Assembly (NCBI RefSeq): GCF_037042905.1 | Contig: NC_087256.1 | Coordinates: forward strand, 26,865,501 to 26,929,500 | Reading direction: 5' to 3' | DNA length: 64,000 bases | Origin: Lytechinus pictus | Lineage: Eukaryota > Echinodermata > Echinoidea > Temnopleuroida > Toxopneustidae | Part shown: in pieces, positions 22,101 to 32,641 of the stretch | How positions within the stretch are numbered: the stretch's first letter is position 1 | Layout: each line of letters opens with the position of its first letter | Notes under the pieces: model-generated | What the model saw: only the letters and a program-made list of their open reading frames with translations | What the model was told of the DNA's origin: nothing | The model's database searches: none | Translations under genes and position numbers: made by a program

Positions 22101-22530
22101 TAATGAGATATATACACAGCAACTCCCCCACCTCTACGATTACGATCCATCCTTTCAAGTGAGTAGCCATCCAGTTGAATTTCTTCGTCAGTTACTGTGT
22201 GATCTAACAACGTTTCTGAAAATGTCAAGATATCAAAAGGTTTCGTCCTGAGTTTTTCCTTTAGGTGATCGTATTTGCCGAGAAGACTATGAATGTTCAG
22301 GTGAGCGACCCGAGGCCCTCTGGTTGTCACGTTGATCGGGTAAGTACTGTCCTGTGATGCACTGTCACTATCTGGAATGTCAACCTCGGCCTCGGATTGA
22401 TGGAAATTTAAAGGAACCGGGTTAGATAGTGACTTGTGAAGGTAAGTATTTCTTAACATAGGTCGTCGTCTACTTCGTCTGCTACTACTGCACTCCTCTG
22501 TCCCTCCTGTCTTCTCCCCCTCACCTCCCC
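19163..22530 (-). mobile_element. L2/CR1-like LINE, nearly complete ORF2
   Basis: On the minus strand it contains a ~980-codon ORF2 with endonuclease and reverse transcriptase (entered separately), then a ~350-base 3' untranslated region containing GGGGTTACCCTGGG and ending in short ATAAATAAATAAA repeats (19163-19185). The 5' limit is set loosely at the C/T-rich sequence near 22530. No ORF1 was recognised, so the copy may be 5'-truncated. It lies against a 3' LINE piece on the opposite strand (22537-22925). Confidence 0.85.
19514..22459 (-). pseudogene. LINE ORF2 polyprotein with one in-frame TGA
   Basis: Starting from the ATG at 22459, the N-terminal part holds an APE-type endonuclease: LNIHSLLGKYDHL (res 54-66), SETLL with catalytic E82, RRGGGVAVYIS, GDFNCD (186-191) and SDHSLV (250-255). 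A TGA at 20987-20989 interrupts KKAT*IDGLDP, where related LINEs have KKATG-type sequence, so a single substitution probably made the stop. The reverse transcriptase follows in the same frame: NNYRPISIIP, VVYLDLKKAFDSV (first catalytic D), TGVPQGSIIGPLL and MYADDTILY (catalytic YADD, about 20333-20344), then the thumb and a C-terminal PYFDYCSNSW region. Otherwise open for ~980 codons, so the copy is young. Clade assignment to the L2/CR1 group is by resemblance only. Confidence 0.9.
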
Positions 22531-22536
22531 CTCTCT

Positions 22537-22925
22537 TATAATATTGTTAAACGTAATATTTTCTCACATGATCCATCAGTTACGTTTTTGTCAAGTGCAC
22601 AAACATTGTTTGTATTTATTTTTAAACAAAATTATTATTACGACCCAATATTTATTTGTTGTAATTTTGTAATGTAACTAAGATAGGGGCTTGCCACTTG
22701 TACAAGCTTTGCTTTTTTCGGCAAGTCCCTCCGTTTTACTTTTAAATACAAATGTCATTTGAGATAACTGTATTTACTGAATTGTGTTCCTTAAATCTAT
22801 GATTAGGATATATATAAATATATATTATATTTTGTCTTGTAGTATTTTCGACCTTGTTATGTTATGTTAATCATTATTATGTACAATTGTGAAACGGAAA
22901 TAAATAAATCAAATCAAATCAAAAC
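22537..22925 (+). mobile_element. 5'-truncated LINE: 3' untranslated end with stem-loop
   Basis: Non-coding sequence carries GGGGCTTGCC..TACAAGCTTTGCTTTTTT..GGCAAGTCCC (22685-22732) and ends in AATAAATCAAATCAAATCAAA. The stem-loop and the short-repeat tail are typical 3' ends of L2/CR1-type LINEs. The loop matches that of the LINE at 51135-51185. Confidence 0.75.
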
Positions 22926-23898
22926 ATACTTATATGCTATATATACAGACCTCAAGATGCAAACAATGATTATTTTGAAAGAATGATCGATGCATTTAAA
23001 AACTAGGCTTCATCTGAATCGAAAGAAATGTTAATACTTGGAGATATTAATATTGACTATAATACTACACGTGATAACAATCACAGTGTTAATCCTTTTA
23101 ATCTCATTGAAGATCTTTTTGCTCTTACTCAAATGATAGACAAGCATACTCGGGTGAGTCATCTCTGCCTGAAAATCATGTCATTTGTGACGTTGCCAAA
23201 ATAAGTGATCATTATCTTGTATTTACTTGCATTAGTTTTAAGTCTACCATTAATGAACAGAAGATCAAACGTTGTCTTAATTATAAACAGTTTGATGAAG
23301 ACAAATTTATAACAATCTGTAACTGATGCATGGCTCATGGAAGGTTGAATTTATCAGTATTTGAATAAGTATGCTCCTATTAAGACAATAAGCGTAAAGA
23401 ATAAAACATATCCTTGGATTACACCGATATTGTGAAGATGATTTATAAAAGAGAGTGCTTAAGAAATAAATATATTTTACAGTTTTCAAATGAAAAGAAT
23501 AGAGCATATCGTATGATGAGAAATCGTATAACTGATCTCATTAGAAAAAAAATAAACATACGCATTTTAATGACATCACTCATAAGTATAACGTGAGACA
23601 AAAAAAAAACACTTTGAAAGAATTGCAAAAGGTTACAAATAAAAAAACTCAGAAAATGTGTAATGTTGACTGCAATGTTATAAATGATTATTTTACTAAA
23701 TATAGGCAAAGAAATATCTAAGAGCTTTGATAATTCATACATTCTATATTGGAAACACCCTTAATGTATTCACACTTTTGAAATTGAACAAATAAAATCT
23801 TCAAAAATATCATTTTGCTTTAGTTGTCTTGATTACTAGCAGTCATCTCGACATATTGGATTTCGATACCAAATTACAAAGACTTGCTGCTCCCTATA
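22926..23898 (+). pseudogene. Old CR1-like LINE, endonuclease C-half (continues 16790-18560)
   Basis: The frame reads ICYIYRPQDANNDYFERMID, LILGDINIDYN (endonuclease GDxN block) and NPFNLIEDLFALTQMIDKHT. Near 23850 it reads SHLDILDFDTKLQRLAAPY, just before the reverse transcriptase. Several stops and shifts. It begins exactly where the piece ending at 18560 breaks off. It is interrupted at 23898 by a DNA transposon and resumes at 24701. Confidence 0.75.
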
Positions 23899-24700
23899 CA
23901 GTGCGTCCCAGAAAAAACGAAAAAACGAAACCTTAATCACAAATACAATAGACAAATGACCTACCAATGTAAAGCTTAGAATCTCCTCTTTCATCTGATA
24001 TTACTTAGATTATTCCTCATTCACGCATGAGTGAGCAAAAACAATTTGAAGAAAGGATACCAAAAACTCATTTGGCGGGGGGTATCTGAATTTTTAAAAG
24101 AAAATCACATGCCTAAAAAGTTCAATATCTGCTCTTTAATTTGATACCTTAATCACAAAAGATGGTCAAGAAGTAAAAAAGTTACGTTCTCTCGAAACAA
24201 TGCTTGTATTTCCATAATTTCATTAAATAAACGTGTTTTCACCGGTTTCCCACAGAAGCTATCACAAGGTTAACAAAAGACTTCATGCATGGCTGATCGT
24301 CAACAAAACGGAGTGTCGAGTGAGTTTGAACGCTAGCCTGCAAAACCTCTTCATTTTATGAAATTATTGAAATTCAAGCCTTATTTCAAATAACCAGAAC
24401 TTTCTTATTTCTTGACCATTTTCTGTAATTGAAGTATCAAATTAAAGAGCAGATATTGAATTTTTTAGAAATGTGCTTTTCTTTTTGAAACCCAGATACA
24501 GCCCGCCAAATGACTTTTTAGTATCCCCTCTTCAAATTGTTTTTGTTCACTCATGCGTGAATGAGAAATAATCTAAGTAATTTCAGATGAAAGAGGAGAT
24601 CCTGAGCTTTACATTGGTAGGTCATTTGTCTATTGTATTTGTGATTAAGTTATGATAAATCATCGATAAATCTCGGTTTCGTTTTTTGTGGGACGCACTG
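23899..24700. mobile_element. DNA transposon with long inverted ends, TA target
   Basis: CAGTGCGTCCCA.AAAAAACG at the left is inverted at the right as CGTTTTTTGTGGGACGCACTG. TA lies on both sides, and TATA is shared. The arms match over roughly 300 bases each (for example CACGCATGAGTGAGCAAAAACAA against TTGTTTTTGTTCACTCATGCGTG). No transposase. It sits precisely within the LINE reading frame of 22926-25142, and removing it rejoins the protein. Confidence 0.9.
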
Positions 24701-25142
24701 TATAATATGAATCTCTATGTTCTAATGTTAATGCTAGTTTCGAGACAGGTGAAATATCCTGTGATTGGAATATTGCCCGCACTACCCCTGTATACAAGGG
24801 CAAGGGGAACAAAGATGACATTACAAACTATCGCCCCATATCTGTTGTATGCCAGTTATCTAACATGTCTAACATGATAGAAAAAAAAGAAGCTCAATTG
24901 CAATTATTAAAGAGAATTATATGATAAATGTAGATCAATATGCATTTCTCCCACACCATTCTACAATCACTTGCCATCACAGGGTAATTGATGATTTTCA
25001 CGAGGCTCTTAACAATAAAGAATTAATTGCTTCATGTTTTCTTGACATATCGAAATGTCTATTTCTTTACGTCTTATGCCCTCTCGATGTTATTACGATT
25101 TTACTATGTTTTTATACTCAAGGACAAGATGCAAAACAGTAA
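24701..25142 (+). pseudogene. Old CR1-like LINE, start of reverse transcriptase
   Basis: Resumes after the transposon with YESLCSNVNASFETGEISCD, WNIARTTPVYKGKGNKDDITN and YRPISVV, the first reverse transcriptase blocks. It then shifts frame (DQYAFLPHHSTITCHHRVID, LIASCFLDISKCLF). The catalytic YADD region is missing; the copy ends before 25150. Confidence 0.75.
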
Positions 25143-25276
25143 TTTTATCTCTGATCTTGTGAACATCCTGTTTAAATAGATGAATAGATAAATAAATAAA
25201 TAAATAATAATTATACTTACATTATCTACAAAATAATAGAATTCTGTGCAATACTCATATTAAAAGTATCTGCTAT

Positions 25277-26404
25277 CTACAAGCGGTTTGTTGCTGTGTT
25301 TGTTGCTGTCGTGCGTGGTTTAGAGCTGCCAGGGTTACGGGAGTCGACTGTGCGGCAGCAAATGACTTTCTTGAATGCTTCTTGAAAGTTTGGATGTTTG
25401 AGGGCATAGATGATTGGATTGATAGAACTGTTAGCTGCTAGAACCATCGCCCCGTAGAGAGTGAGGACACTGGTACCTGGTATGATGAAATTGACTATAC
25501 TCGGGACCAAACAGACCATGAAGATACAGACAACAGTGAAGAGATTTTTTGTGATTTCATATTCGCGCTTCATGAAGGCGGTCTGCATGGCTCTGGAATC
25601 TGCGTTGGCTTGGGATGAGGGCGCCTTCGGCCCAGTGGATCGACTGTCGTCTGCAAATTTCTTCTGAAACTGGCGGGTCTGACGCAAGACATGGATCATG
25701 ATGAGAACATAGAAGACTCCAGTGATGACCAGTACGACGAATATGGCAGCTGCCTGGAGCAGGACGTAGTAGAATCGGAAAGGGTTCGTATCGGTGACGC
25801 TACAGAGCATGTAATACCGAGAATAACCTAATTCCCCGATTCCCAACGAGACCGGAAGGGCCGTGATGGTGATGCCCAACATCCAGATTCCGATAATGGC
25901 CATGCCGATCTTTCTTGGCGTATGAAGCCCGCGATGACCACGTATTGATTTAGAGATTACATACCATCGGATGAACGCTATGGCTGCGAGGGTCATGACG
26001 CTCACCCCAAGGCATATCGTATTGAGTCCGGAGGCGATTGAGCAGACTATCTCAGGGAGAGGATACTCCTCGCCTTGAGCAAGCAGACCCACAACCATGA
26101 ATGGGAGGCTGAGACACGTAAACAGGTCGGCCACGGTGAGATTGACCACCAAGATATTGGTGGTCGTCTGGAGCTTCTTAGATACGGCAACGGCGACGAC
26201 TACGAGGGAATTTCCAAAGAGTCCCAAGATGATGATGAAAAATAAGCAGGATGAGACAACCAGACGGTGGTGATAGGCGATGCCCGAGAAGGGTGTTTCG
26301 GTAGATTTCACGGCAAACAAATGAGGCGTTGATGACCCAAGTGAAGTTATGTAATCAGTAGCAATGACAGTTACATTGTCCATGCTGTTATAATCATTTT
26401 CCAT
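25277..26404 (-). CDS. Rhodopsin-type (class A) GPCR, intronless, paralog 1
   Basis: A 375-residue seven-helix receptor in one exon. The start ATG has a good context (AAAAATGG) and the N-terminus has one N-glycosylation site (N10VT). Landmarks: TM1 GLFGNSLV with N65; TM2 NLTVAD with D93; C121 and C201 for the extracellular disulfide; TM3 end F-I-R-W-Y (145-148 IRWY) in place of D-R-Y; ICL2 SIRGHRGLHTP; W174 and P184 in TM4; TM6 CIFMVCLVP (P301) without the usual CWxP tryptophan; TM7 NSSINPIIY (325-333); helix 8 HPNFQEAFKK and then a CC pair, a likely palmitoylation site. It is a plasma-membrane receptor, ligand unknown. Its closest relatives here are 42135-43151 and 60505-61623. It may belong to the expanded 'surreal-GPCR' type described in sea urchins; that link is an inference. 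Confidence 0.93.
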   Translation of the reverse strand: MENDYNSMDNVTVIATDYITSLGSSTPHLFAVKSTETPFSGIAYHHRLVVSSCLFFIIILGLFGNSLVVVAVAVSKKLQTTTNILVVNLTVADLFTCLSLPFMVVGLLAQGEEYPLPEIVCSIASGLNTICLGVSVMTLAAIAFIRWYVISKSIRGHRGLHTPRKIGMAIIGIWMLGITITALPVSLGIGELGYSRYYMLCSVTDTNPFRFYYVLLQAAAIFVVLVITGVFYVLIMIHVLRQTRQFQKKFADDSRSTGPKAPSSQANADSRAMQTAFMKREYEITKNLFTVVCIFMVCLVPSIVNFIIPGTSVLTLYGAMVLAANSSINPIIYALKHPNFQEAFKKVICCRTVDSRNPGSSKPRTTATNTATNRL

Positions 26405-27035
26405 TTTTGTTATTTCATTTACAAACTATTGCATAATAATCTAGTCTACCAGTAAATATTCTGAACAACAGCTGTACCTTTGTCGACAATTTACTTTCGT
26501 AAGCTTTTATTATTTAATGATAATTCTCCTGAGAAAAGAACCTATAATCAAATTCGTACACCCTTGTGTAGTTTCGAGAAAGTCAGTTGCTCTAGCAGTG
26601 GTCAATCTGACCACTACCTGTTTTCGAAACCCGAGTCACTCTCTGGTAAGGAATCGACCATCTATAAGTCACTAGGACTAAGCTCATTCATGCTTGTCAT
26701 TTGTCATCTAGTTGCTTACAATCTTTCGTGCTTCTTTTGAAATAGGTTAATCAGTACCTGATCATTTTCTCAGATTTTTCTTCTATTTGTCATCGCTTAA
26801 AATCATCCCCTAGCATCTTCTCTTGACTACTGACAGCTTGAACCCCAAAATAAAACGTTGATCCTCTAAGACGTAATACTTTACATTCATCTGTTTAGAA
26901 AAAGATATATAAAATGACAATTAAAAAATGGGTTGATGTTTCAAACAATCTCAGCCTTTTTTAACAAATGGTAATATAAGTAAATTTTCCATATCTGGGG
27001 CAATCGTTTTACGCCAAGGTATAAACAAGACTTAA
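26405..27035. other. Upstream region of GPCR paralog 1
   Basis: No exon or repeat was recognised. The promoter should lie here, but no convincing TATA box was seen. GTCAGTTGC..GTCAATCTGACCACTACC near 26580-26620 contains a small palindrome of unknown meaning. Confidence 0.4.
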
Positions 27036-27646
27036 AGGTAAAGTTCACCCCAGAAGAAAGTTGATTTGAATGAATATAAATTAAACAAGCATAACACTGA
27101 AGATTTCATCAAACTCGGGTGAAAAATAAGAAAGTTAGGACATTTTGAACTTTTGCTTATTTTTTTCAAAACAGTTACATGCACAACTCGGTGATATGCA
27201 AATGAGAGAATCGATGATGTCCCTCACTCACTATTTCTTTTGTTTTTGTATTGTTTGGATTATACAATAATTCAATTTTTACTGGTTTGACAATAAGGAC
27301 CCGCTTGTTTTAACCACAGAATGTTAAAAAAATTAGTAATTTAATATGTTCAGGGAGGAATAAACACTTGTTTCTCATGACAATGAAGAGAAAATTAGAC
27401 TAATTCATATTTCATATAATGAAATACAAAAGAAATAGTGAGTGGATGATGTCATTGGTCTACTCATTTGCATACTGCAACGGGGCCCGGGATTTGAATA
27501 TAACTGTTTTGTGAAATTAAGCAAAACTTTAAAAAGTCATAACTTTATTATTTTCCAACTGATTTTGATGAAATTTTCAATGTTATGCTTGTATTATTTT
27601 TCTCTTTTTATTCAAACCAACCTGTTGTTGGTGTGGACTTAAACCT
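27036..27646. mobile_element. piggyBac-like MITE
   Basis: TTAA (27032-27035) then AGGTAAAGTTCACCCCAGAAG. The right end (GGTGTGGACTTAAACC) mirrors it imperfectly. Inner arms pair: AACACTGAAGATTTCATCAAA against TTGATGAAATTTTCAATGTT, and GAATCGATGATGTC against GATGATGTCATTG. Same family as 14487 and 59343. No coding capacity. Confidence 0.7.
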
Positions 27647-28017
27647 GCCGTCATCAAGGTCATTTACTCTCCATTGTCAATCTCAAAATCATGATTCCGG
27701 GCAAAGAACGAAGAAGCCTTTATCTATGTCATTCCGACCTTTTACCCTGAATTAATGGATGGATGTGCCGATTTCATTCACGGTTATTATAATCTGGGTA
27801 TACATCGGCTCCTCAATGTTCCGCTATCAATATGACAGGATACTTAAATCTACTTCATCTCCAAGACATTATCAAGGCTTTGCTGGTATCATCTGAGTAA
27901 ATCTCGTCAAATCGCAGACTATCCATGGCTACACTACGTTTGAACTAATCTTTCATCTTTCATTATTAGCACGTAAGTCTTGACAACCCCTGTTGTAATT
28001 AAAGAGAATGTGCACAC

Positions 28018-28300
28018 CAGGTGCGGATCTAGGGGTGGGGGGCTGGCCCCCCGTAGGATTAAAAAAAGAAAAAAGACTATAGAGACGAATTGACCTTAAA
28101 TACAGGTGAAAACCTTTTTTTTTTTGCTTGTTAATTTTTTGGCGGACGAATTACATTTAGGTGAAAACCTTTTTTTTTGGTTATTTTTTTGCGGACGAAT
28201 TATTGACCTTAAATTTAGGTGACAACCTAATTTTTGTTTGCTTGTCAAATTTCCACCGGGTAGAATGTGCCACCCCTTTTCAAAATCCTGGATCCTGTAG
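28018..28300. mobile_element. MITE of the GCGGATC.AGGGG family
   Basis: Ends CAGGTGCGGATCTAGGGG and AAAATCCTGGATCCTG with C/G-rich subterminal parts, as in the hAT-like element at 5709-5957. The interior contains three degenerate copies of ACCTTAAAT.TAGGTGA.AACC..TTTTTGC (28090-28225). No clear target duplication. Confidence 0.6.
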
Positions 28301-28456
28301 CACCCCGTAAAAATTCAACTCTGATTATGTTACTATGTTTTGTCGTCGTTATAGGCGTATAAACAGGTTATCATGAAATAATAAATCATAGATCCACATG
28401 GCTGAATTACCTTGCATTTTTCATAACTCGATATTGATTATTGTTTGAATAAAAAA

Positions 28457-28622
28457 TCAATTTGGAACTAAAATTTCCTAATTTTCCAATGCCTTAGCCT
28501 CGGTGGGGGTTACAAAAGGAAAACAAAGACTTACTTATTAAGTCTTTGTTTTCCTTTTGTTACCCCCCCCCCCACCGAGGCTAAGGCATTTGAAAATTAC
28601 TAAATTTTCGTTCCAAATTGAT
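28457..28622. repeat. Near-perfect palindrome with 75-base arms
   Basis: The left arm (CAATTTGGAACTAAAATTTCC ... AAACAAAGACTTA) is repeated inverted as TAAGTCTTTGTTT ... GGAACGAAAATTTAG, CAATTTGGAAC being the outer edge. The spacer is only five bases (CTTAT, about 28534-28538). The main difference is the length of the G/C run in the GGCTAAGG-flanked part (5 against 11). Arms this similar imply a recent event. The frame running out of it at 28538-28912 has no recognisable domain. Confidence 0.95.
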
Positions 28623-29298
28623 TTGAAATAAAATTGAAACGAGTCAACTATGGTAAACATGCACATCCTCCATAGATTAGATAAAGAAAGTTTTAAAAAA
28701 AATGGAAAAAAGAAATATGCCATCACTTTCTTATGCAATGTTGTCGTATCCTTAACATAATTATTACTCTTTTTGCTGCACAACTTAGTTTTCTGCATTG
28801 AAACTTCAAATTCTTCTCGTTTATCTTTGTATGAACTGTTCATGCAATTATCAGGTATCAACATAAAGAAGAAAACTGAGTCAAAGGCAAACTTGGATGA
28901 AAGTGTAATCATGAATAGGTATTAAAATGTATTTATGAACTATTGATCAATTAAGAATGAAACAAGCACTCACCAGTATGTTGACTTTTGCTGGGTGAAC
29001 GATCGAAGAAAGTACAAATTTGAGGATATTGAGATGTTAGTTGATTAAACGGCGGATCGAATTCCTTTAGGCGGGATCATCAAAATACTTCAGACAGCAA
29101 TTATAACGGTTAAGCAGGAGCTCTGCCAATTATAAGGAAAATCTTTCCATAATTATTCATAAAGGTGATGTAAAGAGGAATACCCATTTGTTATTGGTCA
29201 CGAAGCAAGGTGACCTTCTAACGCAAAATGACGATAAATCGTAGAGTTGATGTCTGTAATTGAGTTCACATTATAATCGATTCAAATACGTAGCCCTT
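28623..29298. other. Non-coding stretch, nothing recognised
   Basis: AT-rich; no exon-like frame beyond a chance 124-codon minus-strand frame with homopolymer-rich translation. Confidence 0.4.
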
Positions 29299-29423
29299 GG
29301 GCCTGTTGCAAAAAGAGATACAATCAAACACAACTTGAGTGTCAACCAATCAGAGGCGCGTAGTTTAGACTTGCGTTTGATTTTCTGAGCTGTGTTAAAT
29401 CGCAACTCTTTCTGCAACGGGGC
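29299..29423. mobile_element. MITE with GGGCCTGTTGCAAAAAGAG ends
   Basis: GGGCCTGTTGCAAAAAGAGATACAATC is mirrored by GATTTTCTGAGC..CGCAACTCTTTCTGCAACGGGGC. The hairpin spans ~125 bases. A relative lies 93 bases away (29517-29660). Confidence 0.75.
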
Positions 29424-29516
29424 TTGTGCCCCACGAGAGCCAGTGATCTCTCGAATGGTTGCTACATCGTGATCTTGATGGTTTAACGTCGCTGCCACTA
29501 CAAGGAAACGGAATAG

Positions 29517-29660
29517 ACCTTCTGCAAAAAGAGCTGCGTTTAAACGCAAGTCAAAATATCAAGCGCAAGTCCCGAATGCGGGTGCTTCATTGGCTGAAAA
29601 TCAAGTTGCGCAAGATTTTTTGAGTTGCGATTGATTGCATCTCTTTCAGCAACGGCGCCT
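29517..29660. mobile_element. Second MITE of the same family
   Basis: CCTTCTGCAAAAAGAGCTGCGTTTAAACG at the left and GTTGCGATTGATTGCATCTCTTTCAGCAACGGCGCC at the right are inverted. Interior AGTTGCG/CGCAAGT repeats. More diverged than 29299-29423. Confidence 0.7.
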
Positions 29661-29717
29661 GATCGATCAAAGTCATTACTTTATTTTCAATGACATACGA
29701 TCAGTCGGTTCAGATCA

Positions 29718-29909
29718 GGGGGTGTTTCACAAATATTCAAGTTTGACTTAGAGTTGCACTTATAGATGCCAACGCGTACAAAATATGCAACGCGCAATCT
29801 TACTGGTCAATACAAAGTAGTGCGCGTCCTCTTGGCATGATCTGACCAATGTGGTCATGCCTTTTATACGCGACTCTAAGTCATACTTAAATCTTTGTGA
29901 AACACCCCC
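29718..29909. mobile_element. MITE with GGGGGTGTTTCACAAA ends (intact copy)
   Basis: GGGGGTGTTTCACAAATATTCAAGTTTGACTTAGAGT is mirrored by ACTCTAAGTCATACTTAAATCTTTGTGAAACACCCCC. The interior ACCAATGTGGTCATGCCTTTTATACGCG matches the split copy at 1920-2690. This copy shows what those pieces looked like before interruption. Confidence 0.9.
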
Positions 29910-29950
29910 TCAGACAGAAGTTTCGTTGTTGTACCTGCGTCGTAAGTAGG

Positions 29951-30260
29951 CAGTTTTCGCACCGGGACGCAGAACGCTTTCAAGAACATAGAAAATGTGT
30001 CGTCAAAATATCCTTCGATCATGACAAAGGGCAACCAGGAAGTCTTTGTCGAAAATCGGTGAATAAAACCATCAGTTTCATCCTAGACTCTGGACATACA
30101 TTATTTTGCAATTTTTCGTCCGGTCCCGAAACTTAGGACGAAACTGCAGTTTCGGATCACCCATTTTCGACAAAGACCTCCCGGCTGTTCATTTGACGCG
30201 CATTCTCAATACATTTTCTATGTTTTTGAAAGTGTTCAGCATCCCGGTTCGAAAATTCCC
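29951..30260. mobile_element. Inverted-repeat element with ~105-base arms
   Basis: The left arm (TTTTCGCACCGGGACGC..TTTCAAGAACATAGAAAATG..GTCTTTGTCGAAAATCGGTG) is mirrored at 30158-30258 by CACCCATTTTCGACAAAGAC..CATTTTCTATGTTTTTGAAA..CGGTTCGAAAA. The ~95-base centre contains a smaller inverted pair (GTCCGGTCCCGAAAC / GTTTCGG). Frames across it are palindrome shadows. Confidence 0.85.
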
Positions 30261-30652
30261 TAAATGTCCTTTGATCTACGCTTGGATACTGGCTGAACAA
30301 TTTGAATGATTATATTAGATAATTAATGATCTTAATGAAAACCGTTTAAAAGGAAGCATTATTTCCGCGTTTGCTGAGCACATGGTTATGCATGAATTAC
30401 TCCCCCACATAAAGAGTATAGAAGTAGCACACTTCGTGTACATGACTTGGTAAAGTTGGCGATTTTGATTGTGTTAGATACAGAATCATTCCACACTCGA
30501 GTCAATAATTGAAACTGAACCAAATGAGTGATTTCAATTTCAAACGGGCATTTTTCTAGGAGGTTACTTTTAACCTTTTGGAATTTCTGGGAAATTTACA
30601 CTGTACTGTGCCTTCACCTCTGCTCCTCCAAAAATTAGTTGGTCAAAAGGAC

Positions 30653-31405
30653 TTTAACCCTATCTTAACAGGGCTAATTAACACTGATCTCGGCCGTTGA
30701 TTGCGCGATCGTCGCGAAAATTTGCACGCGCATAGAGCCGGATGTAAACTACAAGACTGTATAGTAAATTTAAAAAAAACAATAATTGATCATATTTTTT
30801 CATTAATTAATTATGCAAATTAGCCCTGATTTTTTTTTTGTGTATGCTTTTACCTTTAACTCAATTTATATTGGTAGTAGAATGCTAATTTTTGGTGGAC
30901 ATAGATTCTTACATTTTTAACAAAAAATCTACAAAAAATGATGACAAATAATTAATGTCCTATATATGTATCTTATTGGTTTTTTTTCTTATTTATTTCT
31001 TAGTTTTTTTCAAACCTTTGTTTTTTATTTGTTTTTTTTTTATGGAATTTGTCGGGGACCCTTTTGCGATCATACATAACATAAAATAAATCCATCTAAA
31101 CCAACAAATATGAATATAATCATACATTTATGATTTTTGGTTGAAAAACACAATTTGCATTGACTTTGTACACGTAATCACGTTTTTGAGTAATTTGGGG
31201 ACCAACATGCGATTACAAAATATTGCGTAATTTCGGAACCGCGTATCCGGGCTTCGCAAATTTGGTCTCAAAATATGCACAAGACTTGAAAGTAAAAAGT
31301 CAGCGAGCAGCGCGGGCAAAAAAAATTTGCGCGGCGGCAAAGCGGCGAAATTTCTCGAGGGGGGGGGGGTTAAATTGACCCCCCCCCAGTTTAATAAGGG
31401 TTAAG
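30653..31405. mobile_element. Possible DNA element with AACCCT.TTAA ends
   Basis: TTTAACCCTATCTTAACAGGG at the left and AGTTTAATAAGGGTTAA at the right look inverted, with GGGGGGGTTAAATTGACCCCCCCC just inside the right end. The interior is AT-rich and contains a CpG-rich patch (31290-31350). The pairing is short, so the call is tentative. Confidence 0.4.
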
Positions 31406-32486
31406 GCAGTGTTGATTTGTTGAAGACCTTGAAAATCGACATTGAACACACGTGATTTGATACAGATGTCACTGCACAAAATAATGTTGCCGTATCAACA
31501 ATTAGCAAAAACACGCATCGTGGCAATACGGATTCGAACTGGGTAGTCAATATTCTGGACCAGCAAGGATACTAAGTGAGCGATTACTCATTATTTTCAT
31601 TATATCGTAGGGGTATATATAAGGCTTATACATAAAAATAGGCCTACACTTTAAAATATTCTTATAAAATTATGTATTCTTAATATCCTGAAGCCTTTTC
31701 CCCATTCCCCAAGAAATAGGCCTATTCTTTCACCTGATAGATGAGACCAAAGGCTAAGAATGTATGTGAAAAATTATCGCCATGGTTTTTTTCAATTTGA
31801 GGGATGTTTTTAAATTGTAAACTATTTATTGATACGCACTGACGTTTAACAATACGTCTATTTATATCCTTTTCGTCTCTAAGACTTCCATTTTCTCTCT
31901 ATTTCTGCTTTTCCCCCCTCTTCTCTTTCCCGCAAATATACTACAATACAAATATGATAGGGCGATCGACCCCCCCCCCTAGTTGTTGCACCGCCCCAAA
32001 CTTTACACAAACTCTTGTTATATTACCAATTTCTGTACAATGTAGGAAATCGGGTAAGTATCTGTGGTTCTATTTTGAAACTTTGCTGGTTGAATTGTTT
32101 GCTTCTGCAACCAACCTGACTATGATAATAATGATATTGATGAATATTGTTCTGGCGAGTTTCATAGTCTTAATTTGATAATGGACATAAACGTTATGGG
32201 GACCTGGGAACGATTTTTTTTTACAGGGGGTGCTGATGTAAGTTTGACAAGCCCCCCCCCCAAAAAAAAAAAAAAAAAAAAAAAAACGTTTCAACTCCAA
32301 AATGAAGGTAAATTTGGTCCAGGAAAATTTGACAAGCAAAAGAAAAAAAAAGATTCTTAAACAAAATGAAGGTCGTTTTCGTCCCGAGAAATTTGACAAA
32401 CATAAAAAAGGGTTTCACTACAAAGGGTTCTGCCTGTGAAAATAACACACGCAGCATCCCCAAGGAAAATCTTGGTGGTGCTTCAG
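31406..32486. other. Non-coding stretch with a decayed MITE
   Basis: At 32225-32420 there is a C9-A28 tract followed by two similar phrases (GGTAAATTTGGTCC.GGAAAATTTGACAAGC and GGTCGTTTTCGTCCCGAGAAATTTGACAAAC), reminiscent of the inner parts of the poly-C MITEs at 5709 and 28018. Ends could not be defined. The rest shows nothing. Confidence 0.45.
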
Positions 32487-32641
32487 CAGGGGCTGCGGAA
32501 GCGGGGGCTTCAGCCCCCCACTTTTTTCAAAAACCGTGTAAAAAAAAGGTAGAAATGACCATGGATTGTGATTTTTTGCATGGTCACCCCCCACTTTTGG
32601 CTCAGCCCCCCCCTGCTTTGAAAACTGTTCCGCGGCCCCTG
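32487..32641. mobile_element. MITE with CAGGGGC.GCGGAAGCGG ends, copy A
   Basis: CAGGGGCTGCGGAAGCGGGGGCTTCAGCCCCCC at the left; CTGTTCCGCGGCCCCTG at the right. A matching copy is at 43705-43863. TTCAG stands on both sides, suggesting a short target duplication. Confidence 0.85.

Noticed and set aside
30853..31080. T-rich stretch as a possible promoter or terminator
   Set aside because: No nearby gene and simple AT composition.
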